NCBI GenBank assembly: GCA_943736015.1
Contig: OX031058.1
Span: 19,369,001-19,433,000 of the forward strand
Origin: Tridacna crocea
Taxonomy: Eukaryota; Mollusca; Bivalvia; Cardiida; Cardiidae
Direction of reading: 5' to 3'
DNA: 64,000 bases
Shown in pieces: positions 11,140-22,614 of this stretch; position 1 is the stretch's first letter; each line of letters begins with the position of its first letter. The position numbers and the translations under genes are program-made. A model generated the notes under the pieces. It was given only the letters and a program-made list of their open reading frames with translations. It was not told where the DNA came from and did not search any database.

Positions 11140-12022
11140 CACAGGCCATAACTGTCTTATATTGTCCTAAAACATTTCTTTATGTGATATTTTGGATCAT
11201 CTAGTCGTTTTTTAAGTCTATTATTTGCTATATGCGTTACGAGGTGTGGTCTTTGCATTACGTTATGTGGTCTTTATATTACGTGGTGGTGTTTTAAGAT
11301 TATGTTATGGTGTTAAATTGTTATGTCATGTAGTTTCTTCATTACCTTATGTAGTCTTCTTACTACGATGTGCGGATATTATATGACGTGATGTGGTTTT
11401 GAGATTACGTTATGTAGTCTTTATATTACGTGATGGTGTTTTTAGATTACATTATGGTGTTAAATTGTTTTGTTATGTAGTTTCCTCTTTATCTTATGTA
11501 GTGTTTTTATTACGTTGTGGGGATATGATAGGACGTGATGTGGTTTTGAGATTACGTTATGGTGTTTTCCTTTATCATGATGACGTCTTTTTAATACACC
11601 GTTTTATCTAATTGTTATTTCATGTAGTTTTCACATTACTTTATGTAGTATTCTTATTACGTTGTGTGGTTATTATATGACGTGGTGTTGTTTTAAGATT
11701 ATGTTATGGTCATTATGAATGAAAGCATTGTGAGCAAAGGAGAAGTGCTTTTGTAAGCAATTTCTTCTTTCCCCAAATGCTTTCTACTAAGTAAATACTT
11801 ATTTTAACCAGTACACAATCGCTTTGAATTTTCGTGTGCAACTTTTATTTTGGACATGTCTGAAATTTTGTCACTTGGTAATGGATTTATATATCAAAGA
11901 ACAAAGACATTTGATATATAATCTATAGCTATCCGAAGGAACTCTATGTGTATTATTCTGTTTGGTTAAGTTCGACAAAAATGCAAAAAGTTGAAACCAA
12001 TCCAAATGATTTTCACAAACAT
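11140..12022 (+). repeat. Segment J, copy 1 of a dispersed inverted duplication
   Basis: The segment from CCATAACTGTCTTAT to CAAATGATTTTCACA recurs in reverse complement at 21062-22466. In order it holds a unique 90-bp head, a 147-bp-period tandem core (11239-11700), a variant A palindrome (GCATTGTGAGCAAAGG / CCAAATGCTTTC, 11725-11788) and an A right end GTCACTTGGTAATGG. A tail containing AGCTATCCGAAGGAACTC closes it. This copy has four tandem registers. Confidence 0.88.
11239..11700 (+). repeat. 147-bp tandem array inside J
   Basis: The landmark ACG(T/A)G-G-TGTGGT recurs at 11239, 11386, 11533 and 11680, an exact 147-bp step. Monomers are dense in TTACGT and TGACGT words. The two frames across the array are by-products of the repeats. 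Confidence 0.88.
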
Positions 12023-12724
12023 ACCCCATGAAAATGTGGACGATGTGGATCAGAGATCAGACTGCACATTCTGGTGGGTTCAGAGGGGTCCGGACCCCAA
12101 CCCCCTCCCTACCCCCCTAGAATTTTCAGAGTAACCATTGTCTGCTAGGAAAATTTACCAAATACTGACAACAAAGAGTTAGCTGAAAAAAAAAATTCGA
12201 GTGATATACCATGTTGTCTCTCGTCTTTTTTTCAATAATCTTACTGGGATATTGACTCTCGGTCGCTTAATGAAGGTTTCTGCCTTATAGAGATGGTCTC
12301 TCAGGCGAGGCTGATTGCGTTTCAGTTCAAAAATTTGATTTCGGGCTTTCCGGAATAACCCACCCTTCCACCCCAGCAAAAAATCCTCGATCGGCCTTTG
12401 GTAAAACTTCACCATTGTGTTTTCATTTCAGACTCAATTATTGAAAAAACTCGACCGTATTAACTCTACTATATTCTCATTACAAAATGAGATAATGATT
12501 AACGCCCCGTTTTTTGAAACTAACCAAATTATCAACAAATAATTTCGAGAAAGACAACAAAGAAATTCTTGGTCGGATGAATATGTGCAAAAGTATTACG
12601 TCTGTATATAAATCCGTAATTATAAACTAACGAGAAATTTTGTTCCATTCTGTACTGGAATTGTTACCGGTCTACAACCATAAGAAAACCATAACACAAA
12701 GTAAACACTTAGGTTACAACAAAG
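12023..12724. other. Unassigned, with an F half-palindrome
   Basis: GATGTGGATCAGAGATCAGA / CTGCACATTCTGG (12048-12084) is a left half of F. A 78-codon minus frame (12179-12415) has no recognisable homology. Confidence 0.45.
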
Positions 12725-13665
12725 CAAGAGGGCCATGATGGTCCTGGATCGCTCACCTGAGTCAATAGGCAAAATTCACTCCACATGCTTAATTCAATTT
12801 CCGACAAATTGTAAGTTCAGTTGAGCTTAAAATGTGGTCTCTATGGCATCCACAAGGAATTTCTTTAAGCTGACCTAGTGACCTAATTTATCAACCGATG
12901 TGAACCAATTTAGAACTCATCAAAAATTTTATTGAGACAAACATTCTGAACAGTTTACAACTTAATGGAGCAATAAATGTGGCATTTAGAGTGCCAACAA
13001 AGGTATTTCTGAAATTTGACCTAGTGACCTAGTTTATGACCCAAGGTTACCCTATTTTTAACCCATCCTATATTTCATCAAGACAAACATTCCAACTAAT
13101 TTTCAAGTCAGTTGAGTAAGAAATGTAGCCTCTAGGGTACCTACAGGGTATTTCTTTAATTTGACCTAGTGACCTAGATTATGACCCCCGGGACTCAATT
13201 TTGAACTCATCCTAGATTTCATCAAGACAAACATTTGGACCAATTTTCTTATCAGTTGGACAATAAATATGGTATCTAGAGTGCCCATAAGGTATTTCTT
13301 TAATTTGACCGAGTAACCTAGTTTTAAACCCTGCATGACCCAAATTCAAGCTCATGTGAGATTTTATCAAAACAAACATTCTGAACAATTTCAAGTCAAT
13401 TAAGCACAAAATGTGGCCTCTGGAGGGCCCACAAGGTATTACTTTAATTTTTCCTAGTGACCTAGTTTATTATCCCAGCTGACCTGAATCCAAACTCATC
13501 CCAGATTTTATTATGACAATTATCCAAATTTTAGGTCCTTTGAGCAATAAATGTGGCCTCGAGAGTGCCAATAAGGTATTACTTTCATTTGACCCAGAGA
13601 CCTAGTTTATGAGCCCGGGTGCCCATTTTTGAACTGAATGGACACATTGTGCTCAGGTGGGCTAA
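12725..13665 (+). mobile_element. Helitron-like tandem-core element, about 144-bp monomers
   Basis: The head GCAAGAGGGCCATGATGG / TCCTGGATCGCTCACCTGAG contains a small hairpin. Six monomers follow, marked by 'GGTATTTCTTTAATTTGACC' and 'TAGTGACCTAGTTTATGACC' at about 12852, 13001, 13145, 13290, 13432 and 13572. The end is GTGCTCAGGTGGGCTAAC, closing on CTAA. Tandem cores with hairpin heads and CTRR-type ends are known in bivalve 'pearl'-like, Helitron-related elements. The assignment here is inference. Confidence 0.7.
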
Positions 13666-14221
13666 CAAACTTAGAACAGGTTCACTACATCCAAATAATA
13701 TACCTCTATGCCTTCTAGTTTTAGGAAAGAAGAATTTTAAATTTTTCCTTATTTGTTCCTTTGATCGAACTTGTGACCCCGGGGTGGAGCCAGTTTGACC
13801 CCCAGGGACATCATATGAACAAACTTGGTAGAGGTCCACTAGGAGATGCTAGATACCGAATATCAAAAATATATGCCTGTCACTTTCAGAGAAGAAGAAT
13901 TTTAAAGTTTTCATTCTTTGTACCTATGTTCAAACTTGTGATCCCCTGGGCGGGGCCAGTATTGACCTCAGGGCATTATATGAACAAACTTGGTAGAGTT
14001 CCACTAGGAGATGCTACACACCAAATATCAAAGCTCCACGCCTTCCAGTTTCAGAACAGAATAATTTTAAAGTTTTGCTTCTTTGTTCCCATGTTGAAAC
14101 TTGTGCCCCCCTGGCCAGTATTGGCCCAGTTGGATCATATGAACAAATTTGGTAGAGGTCCACTTGGAGATGCTACATACCAAATATCAAAGCTCCAAGC
14201 CTTCCAGTTTCAGAGAAAAAG
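13666..14221 (+). repeat. 166-bp-type monomers, three diverged copies
   Basis: TTTGTTCCTATGTTCAAACT-like landmarks at about 13753, 13916 and 14075. Each unit contains TGACCCCAGGG, CATATGAACAAACTTGGTAG and CCACTAGGAGATGCTA. The 168-codon frame 13761-14267 is the longest in the window. It runs through these monomers and is a repeat artefact: the same words continue past it in all frames. Confidence 0.85.
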
Positions 14222-15905
14222 AAACAAGAGGACCATGATGGTCCTATATCGCTCACCTGAGTACTAAGCTGTAAAATCAAACTTGTGGCCCCTGGGACGG
14301 GGCCGGTTTGGACTCCAGGGGCATCCTAAGAAAAAACTTGGTAGAGGTCCATTAGGAGATGCTACTTACAAAATATCAAAGCTCTACACCTTCTAGTTTC
14401 AGAGATGCAGAATTTTAAAGTTTTCCTTCTTTGTTCCTATGTTTCGAATTTGTGACCTCTGGGGCAGGGCAAGTTTTGACCCAAGGGACATATTATGAAG
14501 ACACTTTGTAGAAGTCCACTAAGAGATGCTATATCATCCCAAATATCAAAGCTCTATGCCTTCTAGTTTCAGAGAAGAAGAATTTTTAAGTTTTCCTTCT
14601 TTGTTCCTATGTTTTAAACTTGTGACCCCCGGGGCAGTGCCAGTTTTGACCCCAGGGACATCACATGAACAATCTTGGTAGAGGTCCACTAGGAAATGCT
14701 ACATACCAAATATCAAAGCTCAACGCCTTCTAGTTTCAGAGAAGAAGAATTTTAAAGATTTCCTTCTTTGTTCCTTTGTTACAAACTTGGGACCCCCGGG
14801 ATAGAGCTAGTTTTGAGCTCAGGGACATCATATGAACAATCTTGGTAGAGGTCTACTAGGAGATGCTACATACCAAATATCAAAGCTCTGCACCTTCTAG
14901 TTTCAGAGAAGAAGATTTTTAAAGTTTTCCTTCTTTGTTCCTATGTTTCAAAATTGTGACCCCCGGCGCAGGGCCAGTTTTGACCCCAGGGGCATCATAT
15001 GAACAATCTTGGTAGAGGTCTACTAGGAGATGCTTCATACCAAATATCAAAGCTCCAAGCCTTCCAGTTTCAAAGAAAAAGAAACAAGAGCACCATGATG
15101 GTCCTATATCGCTCACCTGAGTACTAAGCTGTAAAATCAAACTTGTGGTCCCTGGGACGGGGCCGGCTTGGACTCCAGGGGCATCCTAAGAAAAAACTTG
15201 GTAGAGGTCCATTAGGAGATGCTACTTACAAAATATCAAAGCTCTACACCTTCTAGTTTCAGAGATGTAGAATTTTAAAGTTTTCCTTCTTTGTTCCTAT
15301 GTTTCGAATTTGTGACCTCTGGGGCAGGGCAAGTTTTGACCCAGGGGACATATTATGAAGACACTGTAGAAGTCCACTAAGAGATGCTATATCATCCCAA
15401 ATATCAAAGCTCTATGCCTTCTAGTTTCAGAGAAGAAGAATTTTTAAGTTTTCCTTCTTTGTTCCTATGTTTTAAACTTGTGACCCCCGGGGCAGTGCCA
15501 GTTTTGACCCCAGGGACATCACATGAACAATCTTGGTAGAGGTCCACTAGGAAATGCTACATACCAAATATCAAAGCTCAACGCCTTCTAGTTTCAGAGA
15601 AGAATAATTTTAAAGATTTCCTTCTTTGTTCCTTTGTTACAAACTTGGGACCCCCGGGACAGAGCTAGTTTTGAGCTCAGGGACATCATATGATCATTCT
15701 TGGTAGAGGTCCACTAGGAGATGCTACATACCAAATATCAAAGCTCTGCACCTTCTAATTTTAGAGAAGAAGAATTTTAAAGTTTTCCTTCTTTGTTCCT
15801 ATGTTTCAAAATTGTGACCCCCGGCGCAGGGCCAGTTTTGACCCCAGGGGCATCATATGAACAAACTTGGTAGAGGTACACTAGGAGATGCTTCATACCA
15901 AATAT
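14222..15905 (+). repeat. 860-bp higher-order duplication
   Basis: Landmarks at 14221, 14341 and 14531 recur at 15081, 15201 and 15389, so a block of about five monomers including the head was duplicated in tandem. Only scattered differences are visible (for example GATGCAG / GATGTAG and a 2-base loss near 15364), so the duplication is recent compared with monomer divergence. Confidence 0.85.
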
Positions 15906-16685
15906 CAAAGCTCTGCACCTTCTAGTTTCAGAGATGAAGAATTTTAAAGTTTTCCTTCTTTGTTCCTATGTTTCAAACTTGTGACCCCAGGGGCGGGACC
16001 AGTTTTGACCCCAGGGGTATCATATGAACAATATTGATAGAGGTTCACTAGGAGATGCTACATACCAAATATCAAAGCTCTGCACCTTCTTGTTTCAGAG
16101 ATGAAGAATTTTAAAGTTTTCCGTCTTTGTTCCTATGTTTCAAACTTGTGACCCCAGGGGCGGGACCAGTTTTGACCCCAGGGGTAAAATATGAATAATC
16201 TTGGTAGAGGTCCACTAAGAGATGCTACATACCAAATATCAAAGCTCTGCACCTTCTAGTTTCAGAGATGAAGAATTTTAAAGTTTTCCGTCTTTGTTCC
16301 TATGTTTCAAACTTGTGACCCCCGGGGCAGGGCCAGTTTTGACCCCAGGGGCATCATATGAACAGTCTTCGTAGAGGCCTGCTAGGAGATGCTACATACC
16401 AAATTTCAAAGCTCTACGCCTTCTAGTTTCAGAAATCTTGAAAGATTTTGCTATTTTTTTTCCTTTTGGTTGCCATGGCAACCAGAGTTACGGGTGGGAT
16501 TCAATCTCTTGAACAACTTTGGTAGAAATTCACCCAAGGAACATCCCTGCCAAGTTTCATCAAGATTGGCCCAGTGGTTTAGGAGAAGAAGATGTTTAAA
16601 GAAATTGTGGATGACGCACGACGGACGACGGACATTGGGCGATCACAAAAGCTCACCATGAGCACTTCGTGCTCTTGTGAGCTAA
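14222..16685 (+). mobile_element. Helitron-like tandem-core element, about 166-bp monomers
   Basis: The head AACAAGAGGACCATGATGG / TCCTATATCGCTCACCTGAG occurs at 14222 and again at 15082. Monomer landmarks (CTTTGTTCCTATGTTT) step by about 165-172 bp to 16290. The tail CCATGGCAACCAGAGTTACG, TGCCAAGTTTCATCAAGATT and CACAAAAGCTCACC precedes a hairpin GAGCACTTCGTGCTC and CTAA at 16682-16685. A hairpin just before CTAA fits a Helitron-type 3' end. No Rep/helicase frame is present, so it is non-autonomous. Confidence 0.7.
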
Positions 16686-17093
16686 AAATTTCAAAGTTTT
16701 CCTTCTTTGTTCCTATGTTCGAAGTTGTGACCCACGGGGCGGGGCCATTTTTGACCCGAGGTGTATCATTTGAAAAAACTTGGCAGAAGACTACTAGGAG
16801 ATACTATATACATGTACATACCAAATACCAAAGCGATGGGCTTTCTCGTTTCAGACAAGAAGATTTTTAAAGATGCTGTAAATTTTTCCTTTTTTGTTGC
16901 CATGGCAACCAGAGTGAATGGGTTAATTCAATTATTATAGCAAATTTAGTAGAGCTTTACCAAAGGAACATGCCTGCCAAGTTTCAAGATGATTGGCCCA
17001 CCAGTTTAAGAAAAGAAGATATTTAAAGGAATTGTTGACAGATGGACGCTGGACAATGACCATTCACAAAACCTTCGTGCTCAGGTGTGCTAA
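16686..17093 (+). mobile_element. Second Helitron-like tail
   Basis: One more monomer (TTTTCCTTCTTTGTTCCTAT), then CCATGGCAACCAGAGTGAAT, TGCCAAGTTTCAAGATGATT and an end CTTCGTGCTCAGGTG / TGCTAA at 17090-17093. It duplicates the tail at 16440-16685, so the inner element probably inserted in, or recombined with, an older copy. Confidence 0.65.
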
Positions 17094-17154
17094 AATGAAA
17101 AAATATTTTCATAGACAACCTTAACAGCAAAACTGTATAAGAATTTTGAATATC

Positions 17155-17255
17155 GGGACGATTTCTCTAAAATTTATTAAAGGGAACGATTTCTCCGGGA
17201 AAATCGTCCTCAAGCAGTTTTGGGACGATTTCTCCAGGGGACGATTTCTCGTGAC
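17155..17255. repeat. GGGACGATTTCTC cluster
   Basis: GGGACGATTTCTC or one-base variants occur at about 17155, 17180, 17223 and 17238, with an inverted GAAAATCGTCC at about 17199. This is five instances in about 100 bp with unequal spacing. Confidence 0.7.
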
Positions 17256-17279
17256 ACCATTTAAAAAAAGCTCCTGCTA

Positions 17280-17500
17280 CGCTACCAATTTGGACCAGTC
17301 CAAAACTTTGTCGTTTAGTAAGGAGTTATTGAAAAACCCCGGCATTACGTTATGTTATTCTCTTTAACTATGGTGATGTCTTTTTAATATCTGGTTTGGT
17401 TTAATTGCTTTGTCGAGTTGTTTTCAAATTACCTTATCCTACTCTTCTTGTTACGTTGTGTGGTTAAAACATTACGTGATGTCGTTTTTTCATTACGACG
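17280..17500 (+). repeat. A right end fused to a J tandem-core fragment
   Basis: CCAATTTGGACCAGTCCAAA / ACTTTGTCGTTTAGTAAGGA is an A plus right terminus (to about 17330). It is followed by GGCATTACGTTATG, TTACCTTATCCTACTCTTCT and TTACGTTGTGTGGTTA, which are J 147-bp monomer words. A third, degenerate J copy. Confidence 0.6.
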
Positions 17501-18905
17501 TGGTGAGGACTAATCGATCGGCTATGTACGGGAATGTGACACCGTTTGTAAAAATAACTTCGATCGTCCTTCAACTTCAGACAACGGCAGAATCATTTAT
17601 TAAAACTTTTCGTAATGTGCAGTCTGATCTCTGATCCACGTTGTTCACGTTTTCATTCTAGATTATAAATGAACTGTTTCTTCATATTTCAATGGAAATG
17701 TATTTTTATGGTGTCATATTTCTGCCACGAGATCACTCTCTTGCACTCCGGATCATTACATTTACCTCTGTAGTGGGCTCAGAAAGTAGACCGTCATTAC
17801 GTCATATTTTTGTCACATGACCATAACTCAAAATAGCTACACAAACGCCGGTGAAAGAAAGACCAATACCGATTGTTTCGTGTGCTGTTCAAAGTGCATG
17901 GGACCAATCAGACTTAAACGATAGTTAATGAACACAAGAGGGATTTTCTGAAAAGCCTAAATATCTTTATAGGACGATAACTTGATTTTTTATCGTACAA
18001 ACTTAGATCCAGCGGTGTGTCAAATCAGTTGTCATCATTGATGGGCGCAGCTATTTTTGTTACAATCGGCGTAAGATTCTTAAAAGTGAAGAGGCTAAAA
18101 GAAAATTAGTTCCATTTAATACAGGTAAATTCATCAGTTTGAACGCACCTATAATGTACCCAGAATCATATTTCCTTTGTCTAACTTACAATTTTATATA
18201 TGAAACAGTTAAACAGTAACAAAACATCTTTTCCTCGGTTTGACAAGATTCTTGTCATTTAGCCCATCGCAGAGATGTATCTGAGGTAACGAACGACAAC
18301 TCTGCTCGGAGATTGCCACGAGATGCGAGATAGCTATCATGAGAATATAGTGGTTTTAGATTTATAAATGATAGTTCTAGGAATGATAAAAAGGAAATGG
18401 TGGCTCGGTGAAAGTAGTAAAATAATACTCATTTTTAATCCTAGGAAATTTTGTAGGATGTTATTGTAGTGGAAATAGCGGTTTTCTATTACGGGTCCAC
18501 TACGTTAAAGGGCAATTATAGCCAAAAGCGAAAATGTAGTTTGCATACCTGTGCGAGTTTGTGAAATTTTCGATAAACCGGATGTTACTCCTCACTTATT
18601 TCGGCTTCTGTGTACTGTTAATTTGCTCTGATACTGACTTTTTTCTCCCAGCCTTACCCTCCATCATGTCGGGAGATGACTTTGCCGTCACAAAAATTTC
18701 TAACTTATGCCGGGTGCCAAGTTTAAGCACTATTTCGGGCCAGGAGATGACTCTTTATTCGTCTGTCTGTCTGTCTGTCTGAACCGAATGACGTGGCTTA
18801 ATATCAGATTTACCATTCATCCTCAAAAGGTTAAATAAACTTTTAAGCCGATTGCAAGATTTCGAATGTTGCTAGTTTTTGGAGATACAAAAATAGATAT
18901 CTCCG
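17501..18905. other. Unassigned region
   Basis: Holds an F half-palindrome (GTGCAGTCTGATCTCTGATC, 17618-17637) and a (GTCT)5 run at 18760-18780. A 73-codon frame at 18561-18782 starts with a hydrophobic leader but ends in the GTCT repeat. I do not call it a gene. Confidence 0.45.
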
Positions 18906-18971
18906 TATCAGACACTGTAAATAAGATCAGATTGCACGTTCTGTGCAGTCTGATCTTGATAAACATTGTCC
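18906..18971. repeat. Family F palindrome
   Basis: AAGATCAGATTGCACGTTCT then GTGCAGTCTGATCTTGATAA and ACATTGTCCGC: both core arms are paired over about 20 bp. Confidence 0.8.
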
Positions 18972-19796
18972 GCAAAAAGTCATTTAGCAGCCTTTGGACC
19001 ACACAAAAATTGAAACGGGGCAAGAAGTCAAAGGTAAATTCACTGTTGATTACACATCTCTTTCACATGACTGGGAGAGTGAGGCAGTTTACGGGAATCT
19101 TTTTTATTCAAGATGGTATGAATGATGAAAATACAAAAGCTATGATGTTCGACCTACCCATTTAACCTGTGTAAAATTCAAAGTTCCATTTACATTTTAT
19201 AAGAAAAAAGGGTTCAATATGGTCGTGAAAATAAAAGAGCAACTTTGTACATGACATGTATATGAAAAGCGCTTGTTAACCTCCAGATGCAATCCGGGTG
19301 AGAAAAAATAGACATGTGAAACCACAACGATGCAATACCAACATCGAAGAGGCTCCGAATTAACCCTTTGCTCCTCTACATGGATGGAGCACACAATTCT
19401 TTTCTCAAAAAAAAAAGGTTGGCACACTATATTTTTGTGCAGAGTTTGTACGCAATTTTATGGTCAGCATCTGTTATCTCGCACATGATTACAGCCAGAA
19501 ATATCGAAGAAGAAAATTAAGTAATTTTTGTCCACGTTGGTATTTCCTTTTAAATGCCATGCCTTATATGTGTCAGTAATTAGGAAATGGACTGACCTTG
19601 ATTTTAGCAGACGTTCAAAAACGTTTACTGCCTGATATAAAGGTTGGAATGCAGGAGGCAAAAAGAAAGAAACAAATTTGAAATTGTAAAAAACAACACA
19701 CACACATATAGGAAAATAAATGAAGATCAAGAGAAAAAAGAATGGATTTAACTTTAACGACAAATTCAGGACGTGTGCTGGATTGAATATTCGAAA
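18972..19796. other. No recognised feature
   Basis: Short frames up to 99 codons on both strands without recognisable domains. A (CA)5 tract lies near 19697. Confidence 0.5.
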
Positions 19797-19866
19797 GCGT
19801 TAAACAGAGGATACTTTCTCTCTGGTAGATCGCGTTAAACAGAGGATACTTTCTCTATGGTAGATC
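19797..19866. repeat. 35-bp tandem duplication
   Basis: GCGTTAAACAGAGGATACTT is repeated at 19797 and 19832, with one visible difference (CTCTCTGG / CTCTATGG) plus the final base. The duplication is recent. Confidence 0.9.
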
Positions 19867-21061
19867 AAGCCTTTTAATTCTCCCGTAAAATGCTATCATT
19901 GATGGTGTAGATCAAAATCAGACTGTGCAGGATTTGTAGACCTTTAAATGATCGACGGTGTCCTATATTTGGTAGAAACAGCCTTAGAACTGAACTCGAA
20001 TTATTTCCTTTTCACATTGCAACGTTCCTTCTTCTTTCTACCACCTAGTAGAAGAGACTTTTGGCATGCTTCAACTATCTTGAGTTATTCTTTCCTTTTC
20101 TATATATAGCTATTAAAATTCGTTGATGAGGCAGTGGTATAATTGAAATAACTTCAAGAAATAAATTTCAAGACAGTTCTGTTCCCCACCAGAAGAATAA
20201 CTTTTCAGTTTCATTGGTACTATCTCCACTAAGTTAATTAATTCAAAATTTCAGTCCTTTGATTGTAGTAAGGTGTAAGAGCGATAGAGATTGGAATTCT
20301 GCAGTACACATGGGACTGTTCAAAACGTGATAAAGCGATTTATATCTTTCCAAACATCATGTATTTTTCTAATATTTCTGCATAAGTTCATATATAGTGA
20401 CCATATCTTCTCACACTTGTGACGCCACGACAAAACTACTGGAAGTCACAATTTTTTCAGTAAGCGACTTTCAGACATGTGAAAATCCGAAGCTTAAACC
20501 TCTATATCTCGTGAAATTAGCATCACAGAACACTAGAACAATTTTTGTGAACATAATCTAGTTTAGTATTGCTCGATTTTGAAATCTTAGTCTAGAGTTA
20601 CCCTTTAATAAGATTTCAGTAAGTAAAATTTCGAATCATTAACAATTGTAGCTTAAGTGGTAAATTTTGGCAATACTCGTAATGAATAGAGGTCAGTAAA
20701 ATCACAAAGACGCCTCGAAATGCCTCGCACAAACAACTTTAAAACCATTCAGGGAAAAGGAGAATTCATAAATTTGTAGACGAAGGTGTCCCGAAACCGT
20801 ATCTATTTATAGGTACCATGAATGTCAGCTGTGGGCACGAAAGCAAAAAAAAATACGATAACAGTAAGAATTATCATGAACTTTTTGTGTTTTATCACGA
20901 TACTTCTCTTAAGTTATAGCAATAGCTTTCTCGTATCTCGCAGCAGAAATATGCCACCACAATTTTTAGCCAATGAACAAATACAATTTATTTATTCGGT
21001 AGTGAAGGAGTTAATATGGCGTTCTAAACTGGGCTATAAGGGGTATAGATAATTAACGACT
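19867..21061. other. Unassigned, with an F half-palindrome
   Basis: GTGTAGATCAAAATCAGACT / GTGCAGGATTTG (19904-19935) is a left half of F. Otherwise AT-rich single-copy-looking sequence with no recognised exon. Confidence 0.45.
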
Positions 21062-21194
21062 GCATGTGAAAATCATTTGGATTGCTTTCAACTTTTTGTC
21101 ATTTTTTGTTGAACTTAACCAAACAGAATAATACACATGGAGTTCCTTCGGATAGCTATCGATTATATATCAAATGTCCTTATTCTTTGACATA

Positions 21195-21428
21195 TCAACT
21201 CTTTACCAAACAACAAATTTTTAGGCTTGTCCAAATTGAAAGCATTGCAGATGATATTATAAATGTGACCAAAGATTTGAAATTTGTTTCAGGAAGTGAA
21301 GAAAACATTGTGGGAAAAGGAGAAAATGCTGGTTACCTACGTTAACATTTTCTTCTTTTCCCACAATGTTTTCAAACGGTTTCTTTCACAGAGTTGTTAA
21401 AAGTCGGGATTTCGTAATAAAAGGTTAA
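21195..21428 (-). mobile_element. Family A element nested in J
   Basis: Opens TCAACTCTTTACCAAAC and closes AAAAGGTTAA. The palindrome has an extra CTACGTTAA in its tip (GGTTACCTACGTTAACA). The corresponding site in J copy 1 (about 11888-11896) lacks the element, so this is a filled site with its empty counterpart in the same window. The insertion point is the TTAA at the A-type end of J. Confidence 0.92.
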
Positions 21429-21629
21429 CCTATTACCAAACGACAAAATTTCAGACCTGTCCAAATTAAAACTTGCACACGAAAATTCAAAGCGATCGTG
21501 TACTGGTTAAAATAAGTATTTACTTAGTAGAAAGCATTTTCGGAAAGAAGAAATTGCTTACAAAAGCACTTCTCCTTTGCGCACAATTCTTTCATAAATA
21601 ATGACCATAACATTATCTCAAAACAACAC

Positions 21630-22370
21630 CACGTCATATAATAACCACAGAACGTAATACAAGACTACAAAACGTAATGTGAAAACTGCATGATACAACA
21701 ATTTTACCAAAGAATGTATTAAAACGACATCATAACGATTAAGGAAAAGGCCATAATGTAAGTTCAAAACCACATCACGTAATATAATAACAACACAACG
21801 TAATAAGAAGACCACCAAACGTAATGCGAAAACTACATGACATAACAATTAAATAGCATGGTGTATTAAAAAGACATCATCATGTTAAAGGAAAACACCA
21901 TAACGTAATCTCAAAACCACATCACGTCTTATAGTATCCCCACAACGTAACAAGAAGACTACATAAGGTAATGGGGAAACTGTATGACATAACAATTTAA
22001 TAACATAATGTATTAAAGATATATCATCATGATAAGGGAAAACACCATAACGTAACGTCAATACCACATCACGTCATATCATATCCCCACAACGTAATAA
22101 GTATACTACATAAAGTAACAAGGAAAATACATGACAAAACAATTTGACACCATAATGTAATCTAAAAACACCATCACGTTATATAAAGACGACATAACGT
22201 AATGTCAAAACCACATCACGTCATATAATATCCGCACATCGTAGTAAGAAGACTACATAAGGTAACGAGGAAACTACATGACATAACAATTTAACACCAT
22301 AACGTAATCTTAAAACACCACCACGTAATATAAAAACCACATAACGTAATGCAAAGACCACACCTCGCAA
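21630..22370 (-). repeat. 147-bp tandem array inside J copy 2
   Basis: CCAC(A)TCACGT words end at 21634, 21780, 21927, 22074, 22221 and (as CTCGC) 22368, giving steps of 146, 147, 147, 147 and 147 bp. The minus frames here are repeat artefacts. Confidence 0.88.
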
Positions 22371-22614
22371 CGCATATAGCAAATAATAGACTAAAAAAAC
22401 GACTAGACGATCCAAAATATCACAGAAAGAAATGTTTTAGGACAACATAAGACAGTTATGGCGTTCCATACTTCTGGGAATAATAGATCAATAACACGCG
22501 TCCAAAGCTCTGCAGGATTAGATTGAAAAAAGGTATGATGACGTCACATCTGATCTCATTTAAAAATGAAGTCTGCGATTACAAAAACACTTATCTTTTT
22601 TAACTATGGTCTGT

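Larger units (their letters stand above)
21062..22466 (-). repeat. Segment J, copy 2 (inverted relative to 11140-12022)
   Basis: From TGTGAAAATCATTTGGATT to CATAACAGTTATGGCG-like sequence the order is the reverse complement of copy 1. It differs in two ways: two extra 147-bp registers, and an A element inserted at 21195-21428. The variant A palindrome lies at about 21532-21595 and the A-type end at about 21425-21445. Confidence 0.88.

Noticed and set aside
13761-14267. 168-codon plus-strand frame, the longest in the window
   Set aside because: It runs through three diverged 166-bp tandem monomers whose sequence continues with stops elsewhere. No domain is recognisable.
18561-18782. Signal-peptide-like frame MKFSINRMLLLTYFGF
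   Set aside because: Ends in a GTCT microsatellite and has no donor site or homology.
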